Shown here in pieces: positions 24,910-35,760 of a stretch of DNA of 64,000 bases. A program made the position numbers and the translations under genes. Under the pieces are notes generated by a model. It was not told where the DNA came from. It saw nothing but the letters and a program-made list of their open reading frames with translations, and did not search any database. Origin of the DNA: Panopea generosa (Eukaryota > Mollusca > Bivalvia > Adapedonta > Hiatellidae); contig CM055901.1 in the NCBI GenBank assembly GCA_029582155.1, positions 50,721,206-50,785,205 of the forward strand, written 5' to 3'. The stretch's first letter is position 1, and each line of letters starts with the position of its first letter.

Positions 24910-25185
24910 GATGCTGAGCCCGATTAGCTCAGTAGTTAATGTGTCTGACTGTCAATCCAGGAGTCATGAGGTCGAATCCCCGCTCGGCCACAATCTCTGT
25001 TATATTTGATATATGACATTGCGTCTCATTATCATTCATTGCTCAAAGCTGATTCAAGTGGGAAAGTTCAGTTACTTGGTGTGTGCTCGAGTACTAGTTC
25101 ACCTTCCAGGATCTCAGGAAACAGTGGTTAGATTAACTGATTGTCTGTTAGCCCTTGACGGCATAAAAATGACGCTAAATATTTA
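24910..25185 (+). repeat. tRNA-Asp-like SINE with target-site duplication
   Basis: The head GCCCGATTAGCTCAGTAGTT and GAGGTCGAATCCCCGC give A and B boxes; the anticodon-loop position reads GTC. The body includes TCTCATTATCATTCATTGCT and GTGTGCTCGAGTACTAGTTC, and the element ends GGCATAAAAATGACGCTAAA. ATCCAATTT occurs directly at both ends (24901-24909 and 25186-25194), consistent with a target-site duplication. Related copies are at 40846-41143 and 46413-46679. Confidence 0.85.
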
Positions 25186-26059
25186 ATCCAATTTAACCGC
25201 TTCAAGAACTTGTTGATATTTATGGTTATATAATTACTGAGTAAGTTAAATAAAAATTATATTTTTCTTCATAAGGGCTATTTGAAATAAACATTGAAGA
25301 TATCACCTTTGTGGTGGAGGTTATGTTATTTTCTCTTTTCTTGATAATGGTTATCTGAGTATGAACTATGAATATGCAAAATTATTTAATGCATGTACAA
25401 AATCACGAATATTTAAGCAATAGAAATGAAATTAAGGCTTTGCACAGTATCTGCTGTCATACTGGCATATATAATTTTTCAGAAATAAAGATAAACAGAG
25501 CTTATAAAAACACAATGTGCCCACTAAAGTGTATTCTTTCCCTGCAAAGTGAATAAATGAATGAAACAAATACATGGAAATACTTAAAAGTATTCAGTCA
25601 TTTAAAACTGACACACAAAAAACTGTTGACACCCATTCATCCGGCAAGATACAAAATCTACCAGTATAGTACTTCAACAAAAGACAGTAATTACATGTAC
25701 TTCCATACTATTCATCGCTTGAAAAAAATAAATTAATATATCTAAGCAAACACTGATTTACAAAATGCACAAAGTCTAAAATCAATATTTACAGCTCTTT
25801 ATTCATCATGAATTTCAAATCTATAATATCTAACAACATTAAATGGGGTGTGTCAGAGTAGCTTCCCTTAAGTTATTATCCCTTTAGATTGAAATGAATG
25901 ATTTTAACTTACATGATCTTATGAATAATGGCTTGTTTAGCTGTAGCAGTTACATGTTAAACAGTATTGTGTATGTGTTTTATCTGGTCAAAATTAAAAT
26001 ATTGTGACATTAATATATCTGTTCAATACTTCAATTTAAAAACCTAATAAAAACCTATT

Positions 26060-26245
26060 AAGCAGGTGGTATAGCGGATACAGAATTTGTCGCTCAAGCC
26101 AGAAGTTGCAAGTTCGATCTTCAGCTCAGCCAGATGCCTCTGAAAAACAACTCAGAACTGGTTGTACACAGGGAGCGGACTCAAGAGTGTTTCATATCTA
26201 TAAGCTTTGATCTTTCTTTGCAATTAAGCTAAAATGAACTAGTAT
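26060..26245 (+). repeat. tRNA-headed SINE, second subtype
   Basis: The head reads AGGTGGTATAGCGGATACAG (A box) and GTTGCAAGTTCGATCTTCAG (B box). The body ends with a segment complementary to the SINE-like cores at 305-380 and 41490 (GACTCAAGAGTG and CAATTAAGCTAAAATG). The anticodon stem is broken. Confidence 0.6.
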
Positions 26246-26542
26246 AACCAAATAAACCTATAGACATAAAATTCTTATATAAGCTGTTGCAGCTATGAGA
26301 GTACTTTGTGTTGACACATTTAAAATCGCCGTCAACAACATCTTCCACATGTCATCAGCGCAATCAGCTTAATTCTGTAACTTTTTTTGTACTGATAGCT
26401 AGACCGGCTCAGAATCACCTGGAAGGGTGTAGGCAGAAATAAGAGATAATTAAATAGTTTTTTTATTTATATCTATAGCTGATCAGTATAGTGTGTTTAT
26501 ATTTCATATTTGCTATAAGTTTGAGAACTTTGTATAATATAC

Positions 26543-26687
26543 ACTTAAACCTATGTAAGTGGCCATTTGTCTTATTCCCCATCTCTATGTTTTCAGAGCA
26601 AACTAACCTGTATTAAGCAACAACAGGTCTTAAAAGGTCACTTTTGCTCCTTCCCTCGACTGGCTGCTTAAGACAGATTTGACTGTA
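26543..26687 (-). mobile_element. MITE with AAACCTGT-type inverted repeats, copy 1
   Basis: The ends ACTTAAACCTATGTAAGTGG and, on the opposite strand, ACAGTCAAATCTGTCTTAAG form imperfect inverted repeats. The interior (TTTTCAGAGCAAACTAACCT then GTATTAAGCAACAACAGG) matches the element at 43399-43569 in reverse orientation. No coding capacity. The superfamily is not assigned. Confidence 0.65.
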
Positions 26688-26956
26688 CGTGAATAAAACT
26701 TTTCATACATAGAACTGAAGGGGCTGCTCTAGATATCAATAATGTATTTTGTAGTGTTCAACATAAAACTATGAAGCATATAATACAGTCTGCAAGTGGA
26801 GAGTGTGGCAGTTTCAAAGCTGTAACGGAAAATATGACAGTTAGTTGTTGCACTGTTAATAATATTGAGTTATCTGGGATAAAATAATTGATAGCAAAAT
26901 ATATATAAACAATTTGGCTTCAATCACTCCTGTGCTGACTGATTTTTTCTTTTCAG

Positions 26957-27196
26957 CTAAGTTTTAGGTTCATTTATTGGCAAATGACTTCTTTTATTCA
27001 ATTTTTTTTTGTTAATTGCCCTATGTAACTGGAATGAATAAGCACTCAGAATCAGGTATCTAAACTCAAGTTTGAAATCTCCAAATCCGTCGCTTTGCGT
27101 TTGTTTTCTTTTTTCAGATTCTGAAGTATAATTCCCTATATCATTATTTGATGCTTTAAGTTCTTCATATTCCAACAATGGATTCATAAGTTCTTC
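26957..27196 (-). other. Unassigned 80-codon open frame in intron (possible relic)
   Basis: The frame starts with GTG and is open to a TAG before a CTGAAAAG segment. The translation has a plausible protein-like composition (VEELMNPLLEYEELK, then SESEKRKQTQSDGFGDF) but matches no family I recognise. There is no good acceptor or donor in phase with the gene, and it sits in an intron on the same strand. It may be a transposase or retroposed-gene fragment, an unannotated alternative terminal exon, or chance. Confidence 0.2.
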
Positions 27197-27626
27197 CACA
27201 GTCTTATTGGTTTCATTTTTCCATCATTGGGCCCATTATTATATATATATAAATTATCATTTATTATTTGTTACATTATTAAGTTCTTAGATTTTATCAT
27301 TTGCAAGACATAATCACCTCAATACCCAATTCTATTTTTTAAAGTTAGTTTTAAACACAATATAGTAATTGTCAAAGACGTCCATTTTCTTCTTTCTCCA
27401 ATCAAATCCAAGATAGTATCAGTAAACAAAAAATACATAACTGTCTGAGATGTTATAATGTAGACAAAAAGAAGAAAACAGAAGCAGTTAAGCCAAATTC
27501 CGTCACATAACATGCAAGATATCAGTCAAAACAGGAAGTTGAAGCCAAATTTGCCTACATGGGTAGCCAATAAAGGAGACTGCACACATAAAAAAAGTGA
27601 CATGTTCTACACTGTAACTGGGATAC

Positions 27627-27755
27627 CTTCTTCATCATTTCATTATAATCCTTCTGCCTTTCTAAATTCCGTTTTTCACGTTCATTTTGATAATTCCCAA
27701 TCCCACGGAGACCTTCCTCAGGTGAGCTTATGCTATAATATGCGGCACTCCTAGG
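27627..27755 (-). CDS. CSPP1: CSPP1-like exon with one full module, 43 codons
   Basis: The acceptor is TTTTTCCCAG and the donor GTATCCCAG; 129 bp, phase 0 at both ends. It starts PRSAAYYSISSPEEG, then LRGIGNYQNEREKRN, and ends LERQKDYNEMMKK. The Gly-x-x-Gly-Ile-Gly-x-Tyr entry and the Arg-x-x-x-Tyr-Asn-x-x-x-x-Lys exit align with the modules in the 13-, 19- and 34-kb exons. A spurious plus-strand open frame overlaps it. Confidence 0.78.
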
Positions 27756-28347
27756 CTGGGAAAAACACAGATCAAAGAAGTAAGTTCATGGTGAAGGCAT
27801 GGTATATTTTAGACTGCCATTAGGTCCACCAACGTATCTACCACTCTTTGTATACCTGAAAGTTATCTCTCTTGTTATCTTCTGTTAAAACTGTCTGCTT
27901 TCCTAGTTGCTGCGGACAAATTACAATTGTCAACTCATCACCCATGTATCCAATATAGATTACAACAACATAAAGATCAATCTAGGAACTGTACAATGTA
28001 TTTGCATCTTAATTTTTATCCTAAAGTACTAATTATTAGCTGTAAAGCCATGAAATGGAATAAAAAACATTAATACAAGCAATCAAAATGTTTTTCATTT
28101 CATCAAATATTCCTAACTAGTCTGTAAAATTACCATTTCTCAACTTTGCTTCATTTCATTCAATATAATATACTTAAAGAGTTTAAAAACGCAAGTAGGG
28201 GTATTTATTTTGTATCAAATCAAGATATGACATGAGTGATAAACCATGACTTTCTTTATAAATTTAAGAAATTAACTGCATTTGACAGTCATGATTTGTC
28301 ATAATAACATATCTGAACTGATAAAAATGACAACAGTTCTGGAATAA

Positions 28348-28530
28348 ACAAGAGTTGTCAGAGGACAACAAAGCTCACCTATGGGATAAAACTCACCACC
28401 CATGCTAAGACTGAGCTTGGCGGCAAACACCAAAACTTAAAAGCACTAAATGCAAAAGTTTAACCTAAGTGTCTACAGACGCCGCCGCCAACAATGCCAG
28501 GGTCATGGCTCCCAGACATTCGTCCCTGGC
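28348..28530 (+). repeat. Bivalve-type dispersed repeat fragment
   Basis: It starts ACAAGAGTTGTCAGAGGACA then ACAAAGCTCACC, and ends near GCCAGGGTCATGGCTCCC. The same head and tail motifs, in reverse orientation, flank the element at 31400-31830 (ACAACAAAGAGCT and CCTGGCATCGTC on the minus strand), so the two belong to one family. Confidence 0.6.
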
Positions 28531-29129
28531 AGTGAGTTAATAATACATTCAATATTCCAAAGCTTGCATTTTTAAAGTCGTTAAGTACATAATTATGTTA
28601 TGGCTTTTGTTAATAAAAGCATCTAATAAACATCAAACATTCCATTTTTTGTTGCCTGAATTATCATGCTGAAAACAGTGAAGCATTTTTATTATAATTG
28701 ATAATGCTGTTAATTAAGGTAATGTTCTATACATTGCATGTAAATCACTATTCATGCATGTTATAGCCAATTAATCATGCAAATTGGTGTTGAATATAAA
28801 CAACATAATTTAAAGCGACCACCACCATTTACTTTTTTTTCAGACTGCCCTACACTTTGACTATACCATAAATTTAATTCTGAAAAATAAAATGGAGATT
28901 CTGAATTCTTAATATTAAATTTAAACTGTGTTTCAGTTACTTTTTACCCAACAGTTTATTTCAATAGTTAGGTGATATCGCCACTGTAAGTGACTTTGAA
29001 TTTGAACCCGAGTGCTGTAGCTAGGAAATATTTTTAATGTATTTCACATGTAGTGTGACCCAAGATATATCTACATGAATCTGAAAGACAGAATTCTGAT
29101 GCTCCAGCTGGGAAGCTGTCTAATGAATA

Positions 29130-30920
29130 GTAAAGCGAAACCTCAGATGCCAGTGTCTAAACATGAATCTTGGTAGAAGGAATCCCAGTGCTGTATCTGG
29201 GAGCAAATATAAATTCCTGTGTATTTTATAGTGGTGTGAGATTTCAGGTGTATAGGGGTGTGATACCTCAGGTGTATAGTGGTGTGAGACATCAGGTTTA
29301 TGAATATGAGTAGACATAATGCCAGAAATATATAAAAGGAAATCTTCTTGTGCCTTAATGTTGGAGTGTGACCTAAGATGTATCTACATGAATCTTAAAG
29401 AAAAAAATCCAATGCTCCATGTGGGAAGCTGTCTAATGAATTTTAATTGTAGAATGAAACCTCAGATGCCAGTGTCTGAACATGAATCTGGGTAGGAAGA
29501 GCTCCCAGTGCTGTATCTGGAAATTTTCCAGTGTCTTTGATAGTGGTGTGAGACCTCAGATGTATAAATATAAACCTGGTTTGACAGAATGCCAGTGATA
29601 AAACTGGATTGTCTAGTGTCTTTATAGTGGTGTGAGACCTCAAATGAATAAATATAAACCTGAATTGACAGAATGCCAGTGATAAAACTGGATTGTCTAG
29701 TGTCTTGATAGTGTTGTGAGGCCTCAGATGTATAAATATAAACCTGAGTTCACAGAATGCCAGTGATAAAACTGGATTGTCTAGTGTCTTAATAGTGGTG
29801 TGAGACCTCAGATGTATAAATATAAACCTGAGTTGACAGAATGCAAGTGATAAAACTGGGTTGTCTAGTGTCTTGATAGTGGTGTGAGACCTCAGATGTA
29901 TAAAAATAAACCCGAGTTGACAGAATGCCAGTGATAAAACTGGATTGTTTAGTGTCTTGATAGTGGTGTGAGACCTCAGATGTATAAATATGAATCTGAG
30001 TTGAGAGAATGCCAGTGATAAAACAGGATTGTCTAGTGTCTTGATAGTGGTGGGAGTCCTCAGATGTATAATTATGAATCTGAGTTGACAGAATACCAGT
30101 GATAAAACTGGATTGTCTAGTGTCTTGATAGTGGTGTGAGACCTCAGACATATAAATATGAATCTGAGTTGAGAGAATGCCAGTGATAAAACTGGATTGT
30201 CTAGTGTCTTGATAGTGGTGTAAGACCTCAGATGTATAAATATAAATCTGAGTTGACAGAATGCCAGTGATAAAACTGGATTGTCTAGTGTCTTGATAGT
30301 GGTGTGAGACCTCAGATGTATAAATATGAATCTGAGTTGAGAGAATGCCAGCGATAAAACTGGATTGTCTAGTGTCTTGATAGTGGTGTGAGACCTCAGA
30401 TGTATAAATATAAATCTGAGCTGACAGAATGCCAGCGATAAAACTGGATTGTCTAGTGTTTTGATAGTGGTGTGAGACCTCAGATGTATAAATATAAACC
30501 TGAGTTCACAGAATGCCAGTGATAAAACTGGATTATCTAGTGTCTTGATAGTGGTGTGAGACCTCAGATGTATAAATATGAATCTGAGATGAGAGAATGC
30601 CAGTCATAAAACTGGATTGTCTAGTGTCTTGTTATAGGTGTGAGACCTCAGATGTATAAATATAAACCTGAGTTGAGAGAATGCCAGTGATAAAACTGGA
30701 TTGTCTAGTGTCTTGATAGTGATGTGAGACCTCAGATGTATAAATATAAATCTGAGTTGACAGAATGCCAGTGATAAAACTGGATTGTCTAGTGTCTTAA
30801 TAGTGGTGTGAGACCTCAGATGTATAAATATAAATCTGAGTTGACAGAATGCCAGTTATAAAACTGGATTGTCTAGTGTCTTGATAGTGGTGTGAGATCT
30901 CAGATATATAATCACAAGAA
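29130..30920. repeat. 84-bp minisatellite, about 20 copies
   Basis: The unit reads TGATAAAACTGGATTGTCTA then GTGTCTTGATAGTGGTGTGA then GACCTCAGATGTATAAATAT then AAATCTGAGTTGACAGAATG then CCAG, 84 bp; copies at 30268 and 30352 confirm the period. The first units (29130-29560) are strongly diverged and the last ends in a partial copy. Because 84 is 28 codons, minus-strand frames stay open for up to 120 codons; these are array artefacts. Confidence 0.93.
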
Positions 30921-31399
30921 TCCTGGTGCTGTAGTTCTAATAGTTTTAATGGGTGTGAGACCTCAGATACAAGTATCTTATATTGATATATTGGAGTACA
31001 ACTACGTAGTTGTTTTCGCTTTAAAGCAATATTCTGAACTTGCAACCCCAACAATTAAAAGTAAATGGTGTTTTAGAACTGTCTTTCTTAAAGGTAGTAT
31101 ATCAGGAAAAATTATTATAAATGTGTAAAAAAGTATTATAAATGTGTAAAAAATAATTATAAATGTCTAAAAAATTCAATTAATATTAAAGTGGATAAAA
31201 AATGAGGGTCTTTGCATCGGTAACAAAGTTTAAAAAAAAAAAATGGGCAGCAGGGTGGGTGTCTTGGTTGGGCTCAGACAGGAAAGTCCATGTAAAAGGT
31301 CAGTGATGTAAACTTTTTTAGTTGATGATGATCAGCTTACAAAATAAATAGTATTACTGAAAAATAAAATTGATTTAATAGAAAAAAAAATAAATAAAA

Positions 31400-31830
31400 T
31401 TCTAACCTGAGCTAAACAAAAAACTTTAACCTAAGGTTTTATTATATGGAAATTTATGTAAGCTATATACATTGTTTCTACAACGTAATATAAATGTGTT
31501 TATGAAGTTTAGTCACCAAAACATGAGTAGTTTGTTCAGAAACAGGGAAAAAGCTGAGATAAACAAAAAACTTTAACCTAAGGTTTTAGAGCCCAAAGTA
31601 TGTAAATTTAGGTAAGTTATATACATATATATATTGTTTGTATAACATGATATGAATGTGTTTATGAAGTTTAGTCACCGTAACATGAATTGTTTGTTCA
31701 GAAACAGAGAAAAAGCTGATTTAAACATTAAACTTTAACCAGTGGACAATGACGATAATGACGCTGACGATGCCAGGGTCATGACAATAGCTCTTTGTTG
31801 TTTTCAAAAAGATGAGCTTAAAACAATATT
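31400..31830 (-). repeat. Dispersed repeat with ~155-bp internal duplication
   Basis: Two adjacent copies share AAACAAAAAACTTTAACCTA then AGGTTTTA, and TTTATGAAGTTTAGTCACC then TTTGTTCAGAAACAG, at about 31410-31560 and 31557-31740. The right end reads CCAGGGTCATGAC then CTTTGTTGTTTTC. It is the reverse-orientation relative of 28348-28530. No coding frame. Confidence 0.6.
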
Positions 31831-32891
31831 TAAATAGAAGTAGCGAAATTCATAAAAATCCCCCATTTTAAAAAAAGAAAGCAGGCAAATACTGCTTGAT
31901 GACCTTCACCTCATAATTCAAACTCTTTTTAAGATGAAAAGAAAACTATAATATTATCGTGTAACAAATATGACGACTACAGCTGAAATCAAAATGAATT
32001 AATGTGATTCATTTTATACATCACAAAACATGTTCCAAATCTGTTTGAGTCTCACCTGGCCATATAGCCCAAGTTAGGGATATCCCTTTCTGATATATTT
32101 TGGCATGTTAAAATAGATGTCCTTATGGCAATATGAGATCATTGAGTATGATATAAGCAAGATTATAATAAAAAAATGTTTTTTAACCGATTCTAAAAAT
32201 CCTGATATACCTCCTTTAAATCATTTAATTGTGATAATTTGCAGTAGTTGGCCTTTATTTTGTAGCGTTAGTGACAGGACTGTTATGTTGTCATTAGTCC
32301 TACCTGCTCCAAAACATTAATGAGAATACGTGGCTGTCAAAATATACATCATCGTTAATTTATACAAATGTAAATAATTAATTCTAATAATTATAATTTA
32401 TCAAATAATTTTCTTCACAAGCTGTAAAAGAAATTTTAAAATGCTTAAAATTAATTAAATAAACATGTAAATATGTTTATTTAAGATACAAGATCCATAA
32501 AGACCAATGCACCCTCGTCTATTTTGCTTCATTTTGGCATCAATATTTTTATGTGCACCTGATGATAAATTATGCAATGACAAACAGACACACATTTCTT
32601 TTCAAACCAAAATTTAAAGATTAATCGCTTTGAATGGTATGTTCTTTTTAATGATACTTTGAAACGATCTCAAAAATAATTAATTACTGTCTAATTCTAT
32701 ACCTTAATAGTAAAATATAAAAATGACATTGAATATTATAATGATAGAAAAAGCTCATTTGTTGTGCAACCCCACATACCAAGTCAAAACTATAATTATC
32801 TATACACTTAACACAAGAAACACCATTTCCATGGATACAATCACCATAGCAACCATGAAAAATCTCCCTGACAACGCAGCAAGAGATTCAC

Positions 32892-33041
32892 CTCATCAGC
32901 AGTGAAGAGGACATTGTCATATTTATTATGATATCTGTCCGTCATTTTCTGAATTTCATGGTCATAATCTCCCCCATGTTGTGGACCGTGTGCAAGTTGG
33001 TTACTATGGTTATGTCTTACCGAGTAGGAATGATCAGGACT
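32892..33041 (-). CDS. CSPP1: CSPP1-like exon, 50 codons
   Basis: The acceptor is CCCTATTACAG and the donor GTGAATCTC; 150 bp, phase 0 at both ends. It reads SPDHSYSVRHNHSNQLAHGP, then QHGGDYDHEIQKMTDRY and ends HNKYDNVLFTADE. His/Asn/Ser-rich linker followed by a Gly-Gly-x-Tyr entry and a charged helix with Tyr-x-x-Lys-Tyr. The donor GTGAATC is less than ideal but the frame continues well into PRSAAYY. Plus-strand frames here are shadows. Confidence 0.72.
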
Positions 33042-33555
33042 CTGTAATAGGGACAATTCATTGGTGTATTTTAGTTTGGCAATATTGTCAGACTTTATTT
33101 AACTTTACTGTTAAATAAAAAGACCATTTTATTGTTTAATTTGTACATGTGCAGCTGAAATTTTTTCACAAAATAATAGATTAAGCCATTGCCTCATAAG
33201 AAAATTTGAATATAATTATGAAGTACATTCAAATCATTCTTTCAAAATCAGTCTTAAATAAACAATTGATAAAGTTCTTCTTTTAGACTGGCTGGCTGGT
33301 TTTGCTATATTTCGAGATCAAATTTTTTGTCCTTAAATATATAACTTTTTTTTTTGTTTGCTTATTAATTCATAATATTTGAACTGAGACGCCATTTAAA
33401 GTCACAAATTGTTTTGGAATTACTCAAAACCACAAACATGTAGATACGCCATTTGATTTATTAAGTTCATTGATCTTCTTTAAAAAGGAGCTAGAATAAG
33501 GCCATACTTAAAAAAATGTTTGTTTGCTGTGTTTCGACTCAGTATTTTTCATGTG

Positions 33556-33588
33556 GGTAGGTAGGTAGGTAGGTAGGTAGGTAGGTAG
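33556..33588. repeat. (GGTA)n microsatellite
   Basis: Eight near-perfect tandem copies of GTAG/GGTA. A further GTAGGTAGGAG remnant is at about 33720. It is intronic, between the 34-kb and 33-kb exons. Confidence 0.95.
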
Positions 33589-34237
33589 CCAGCTAATTAT
33601 TTTTTTGGCAAATTTTTGAATTTCAATAGCCATTTTAAAAAAATGAACAGAAATCATGAAAAAATAATTAACAGCTTTAAAAGTCAATAAAAAGTTTTGG
33701 TAGCTGCAATTTTGACCGAGTAGGTAGGAGCATGGCAAACAATTCCTTTTTTAAGGAGGTCCTAATTTTTTTTTATAGGAATTGGACAGATATGATGAGA
33801 ATGTCAATGTAAGCAATGTTCAACTGGCAAAATACCATATACGTTTGTTTTAATTGAGCATTGCCTGCATGATCATTCAAATTATCTCCTTAAATACTAA
33901 AAACTTTCTTCTTTAAATAATGTTTACATGTTCTCTTATGAGATTCAGCTTATACTTCACTGTTTAATTGATAATACAATGATATTATAGTATAATAACT
34001 AATAATCTATCATTGCCATGACAGTATTCACACTGTAATGTTTCAAATATTGCCTGGAATGCAGTAAAATATCAATAACTTTCCACTGTTTCATTGTCTA
34101 CATCCAGTGAAATGACAATTCTTGCTAAGATAAAGAGATGAAAATCAGAATCAGCTTTTCAATGTTTATTTAATTTGAATTTTGAGTAGTTTCAAAAACT
34201 GTGTGACTTTAAATGTACATTTGTAATTAGGCATTAC

Positions 34238-34327
34238 CTTTGCTTGTTGCTGCAAGAAATCTTGGTGGCGTTCATCTCTAAGTACTCGCTGTCTGTCTTC
34301 ATATCCATCACTGTTAAGTGGTAAACT
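34238..34327 (-). CDS. CSPP1: CSPP1-like exon with signature module, 30 codons
   Basis: The acceptor is CATACTTGTAG and the donor GTAATGCC; 90 bp, phase 0 at both ends. The translation begins SLPLNSDGYEDRQRVL and ends RDERHQDFLQQQAK. It is the best single match to CSPP1: the vertebrate protein has a SLPLGEDYERKK segment followed by a Lys/Glu/Arg helix ending in a Tyr/Phe-containing motif. Together with the GGGT end of the preceding exon, this gives the Gly-x-Ser-Leu-Pro-Leu context. Confidence 0.8.
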
Positions 34328-34479
34328 CTACAAGTATGGAGAATATTGTTAGCAGTTGTGATGGGTTACCATTACTTTAAAATAAGCAAATTTAACATAC
34401 ATATATATATAAAATTTTGTTGTTAATTTTCTCATGAACGCATACCCATGGAAGGTAATTTTAAGATCCGCCAAGATTC

Positions 34480-34915
34480 TGGATATTCTTGCATACCAGA
34501 TAAGGATATCTTCATTTTTACTGGGGTTACATATTTCTATCTCACCCTAGGGCTGAGACAGAATTCTCGCACTGTGACATTGGAACCATCTAGATGCGGT
34601 AACATTTAAATATATGACGTAAATCATAAAACTAAACGTCTTCAAAGCGATTGTTGTAAAATCTATAATTATGAATTTATAAGTTAAAATAATTATTCCA
34701 TGTGTTTGGTATGCAAGAAAAAGAATCATTCATGGCTCTTTCAGTTTGGATAAAAAAATCTGGCTCTTGGGATAACTGTTTTCACTGAAACTTGGCTCAT
34801 AACATTGCTTGGTCATTTCTGCCCGGGTACGTAGGTGGATGGCTGCGCAATGCTCAGAGCCGAGTTTCGAGGAATTTTCTATCTGAACCTCAAACCCATG
34901 TAAGATTATTATAAT
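34480..34915 (+). repeat. Dispersed repeat family shared with 40.76-41.43 kb
   Basis: Shared segments include AATTCTCGCACTGTGACATT then GGAACC, GGTATGCAAGAAAAAGAATC then ATTCATGGCTC, and CTGAACCTCAAACCCATGTA then AGATT. The copy at 41 kb carries the same landmarks in the same order but is split by a SINE. Nature unknown; no coding frame with support. Confidence 0.65.
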
Positions 34916-35615
34916 ATCAACCTGATGAGATTTGTAATTGACTGATGTCATAATTTGTGATGTTTTTGAAATAATGAAGTGACAGGAAGTGCACAAGAGA
35001 TGTTGATTTGCTGTTCTGTTTACCAATTTAAACTTCAGAATTGAAAACAGTATTCACTGACCAGTATATGTAAATACGGCATATTTAAGTCCATATCTCA
35101 AGAATGTTTAATAGATAAAGTTTATCACATAAATGTTTTTAAAACCCTTAAAGGGACTTATAGTGCTCTGCCAGTTTAAATATTATATATTCTTAAAAGA
35201 AAAAACAAAAGAGAGTCTATACTGGTAACTATTGTATGAACCCAAAACAAGAGAGACCAACAATGCTACACTGGTTAATATGACATTTAACAGGAGACCT
35301 GCATGAGTTCAAATACCTTTTTGACCAGTCTCTGTGATGACTGGTCATGAACTTTGTTCTATGAATCTCCCATCTCTAGCGGATCCCTGGTATGATGATA
35401 AGGTGCTCTGGTCACCATTATTTATTTTATGCTTTTTGATGAATTATAGAGATTTCTTAGTGGATTATTTATGGTAATCTACTGTTTCATACAGTGAAAT
35501 TATAAAAAAAAAAAAAAAGTACTTTAATTTTTTTATTAATCCAATACTATCTAATGGCGAATTGCGGTCAAAATAAACAAAAATTTATGTAAATGCATAA
35601 AATAAAAAGAAAATC

Positions 35616-35760
35616 TGTTTGTTTTTGTGTAAGATAAAATTGACATTTCATCTAGTGATCACCAAAAATGATATTCTCACGAGTGGCAAGCCAGTCATGA
35701 GAATCTGACTTTTAGTGATAACTTGATGAAATATAATTTGATCTTACACCAAAACAAACA
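35616..35760. repeat. Long fold-back inverted repeat (arms ~72 bp)
   Basis: The left arm runs from TGTTTGTTTTTGTGTAAGAT through CATTTCATCTAGTGATCACC to TTCTCACGAGTGGC. The right arm is its inverted copy, with the reverse complement reading TGTTTGTTTTGGTGTAAGAT then ATTTCATCAAGTTATCAC then TTCTCATGACTGGC. The spacer is only about 2 bp, so the transcript would form a long hairpin. It lies in the first visible intron. Confidence 0.85.

Larger units (their letters stand above)
27756..32891 (-). other. Intron dominated by 84-bp minisatellite
   Basis: This 5136-bp intron contains a dispersed repeat head at 28348-28530, the 84-bp array at 29130-30920 and a second dispersed element at 31400-31830. 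Segments 28.53-29.1 kb and 31.83-32.89 kb are plain AT-rich sequence with nothing I can name. Confidence 0.6.

Noticed and set aside
24914-24990. tRNA-Asp gene
   Set aside because: A and B boxes are present but the anticodon stem mispairs and a SINE body with target duplication follows, so it is a SINE head.
29789-30151. 120-codon minus-strand open frame
   Set aside because: 84-bp minisatellite artefact inside an intron.
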